The position numbers were made by a program, and so were the translations under genes. From the NCBI GenBank assembly GCA_947500575.1, contig CANMSI010000001.1:1178001-1242000 (forward strand): a stretch of DNA of 64,000 nt, read 5' to 3'. The DNA is from an uncultured Flavobacteriaceae bacterium. Lineage in GTDB: Bacteria > Bacteroidota > Bacteroidia > Flavobacteriales > Flavobacteriaceae. Below the pieces are notes generated by a model. That model did no database searches. It was given only the letters and a program-made list of their open reading frames with translations, and was not told where the DNA came from. Of the stretch, positions 63,438 to 64,000 are shown piece by piece; the stretch's first letter is position 1; each line of letters starts with the position of its first letter.

Positions 63438-64000
63438 TTAAAATGATGCCTGTATTCCCAGGATGAAGGTTCTGGGTCTAGGTTGCGCACGTAAATCTAC
63501 ACCTCTACCAAAAATTGGTGGTGTGTTAACAGGAGCTCCAAAGAATCCACCGCCAGTACCAGAAGGAGTTGAACCTACTTCAGGATCATATCCTGAATAG
63601 CCAGTAATGGTGAAGACATTTTGCATATTGTAAAATATTCTAGCACTATTTACCCAAGGGATATTAATCACCTTTGTTAAATCGTACCCTATTTCCAAAG
63701 ATCTAAGTCTTAGATAAGAACCATCTTCTACGTAAAAATCGGATGGTAACTGATTACCAACATCATTAGGAAGGGAAGCCCTTGGAATATTTGTGTTTTC
63801 GTTCTGACCTAATACAAACGCATCTCTCAAGTACCCAAATTTGTTTCCATCTAGAAAGAAAGTACCTGTAAAACGTGTAGCATTGAAAATCTCATTTCCT
63901 TGAACTCCGTTAAATGCAAGTCCAAAATCCCAATTCTTATAGGTACCATTGAAGGTTAGTCCATAGGTGAAGTCGGGAATTGGATCTCCAATATTACCTC
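63438..64000 (-). CDS. SusC/RagA TonB-linked outer-membrane transporter, 3' end only
   Basis: 187 residues of the C-terminal end, open to the window edge; the gene continues beyond it. The SusC end pattern is clear: IGDPIPDFTYGLTFNGTYKN, FNGVQGNEIFNATR, then RLRSLEIGYDL, IFYNMQNVFTITGYSGYDPE and the final beta strand RTFILGIQASF. It forms the outer-membrane channel for SusD-captured glycan. The internal TTG at 63830 is not the start. Confidence 0.93.
   Translation of the reverse strand, partial: GNIGDPIPDFTYGLTFNGTYKNWDFGLAFNGVQGNEIFNATRFTGTFFLDGNKFGYLRDAFVLGQNENTNIPRASLPNDVGNQLPSDFYVEDGSYLRLRSLEIGYDLTKVINIPWVNSARIFYNMQNVFTITGYSGYDPEVGSTPSGTGGGFFGAPVNTPPIFGRGVDLRAQPRPRTFILGIQASF

Noticed and set aside
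1-64000. CRISPR arrays, rRNA genes, riboswitches
   Set aside because: No regularly spaced direct repeats beyond the two-copy repeats listed, no rRNA-like segments, and no recognisable riboswitch core were seen when reading by eye.

Overview
The window looks like a chromosomal segment of a marine-type member of the Flavobacteriaceae (Bacteroidota). The evidence is the AT-rich coding style, promoter-like TAnnTTTG boxes with an upstream TTG instead of E. coli-type promoters, an absence of clear Shine-Dalgarno sequences, a SusC/SusD pair, two proteins with type IX secretion (T9SS) C-terminal domains, Bacteroidota families such as DUF4199, DUF4286 and DUF6428, and a fused OlsF-type acyltransferase. 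No rRNA, CRISPR array, insertion sequence, integrase or phage gene was seen. One tRNA-Leu(CAA) is present.

Layout. 1-3288: 3' part of a C39-peptidase ABC exporter plus its HlyD-type adaptor. 3391-10812: an accessory block with two regulator-plus-hydrolase modules (TetR with a lipoprotein alpha/beta hydrolase, Rrf2 with a cytoplasmic paralogue), each with its own pair of matching operator-like palindromes. These are followed by an NmrA-like reductase, an FMN split-barrel protein, a Crp/Fnr regulator and four NTF2-like genes in tandem. 10866-26051: mostly core genes (tRNA-Leu, prs, rplY, pth, ribF, serS, rsmA, mgtE) with a large secreted metalloprotease and its coupled lipoprotein on the minus strand. 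26164-30354: small, mostly uncharacterised proteins, including a membrane-anchored LuxR-type regulator. 30412-32256: an arsenic operon (arsR, DUF6428, ArsN-like GNAT, arsC) with no efflux pump in view. It meets an OlsF-like gene stop codon to stop codon.

34182-47969: aspartate kinase, GNAT, fbp, terB, then DNA repair genes (ligase-associated helicase and PdeM nuclease without their usual ligase and exonuclease, then mfd), a TlpA-like thioredoxin, an ACT-like protein and YraN. 48001-57971: a DUF1800/DUF1501 secretion pair behind a direct repeat, metG, an exported unknown protein, an HDAC-like deacetylase, PAP2 phosphatase, ferritin and a small Lys/Cys-rich protein. 58016-64000: a minus-strand sugar-uptake locus (SusC end, SusD, GH36 alpha-galactosidase, SSS symporter), consistent with uptake of an alpha-galactoside across both membranes and cleavage in the cytoplasm.

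The most promising candidates for something undescribed are the twin regulator/hydrolase modules with the NTF2 array, the Lys/Cys-rich protein beside ferritin, the Tat-plus-T9SS DUF1501 protein, and the direct-repeat and palindrome operators, which have no assigned regulator. All functional statements rest on motif reading by eye; no database search was run.
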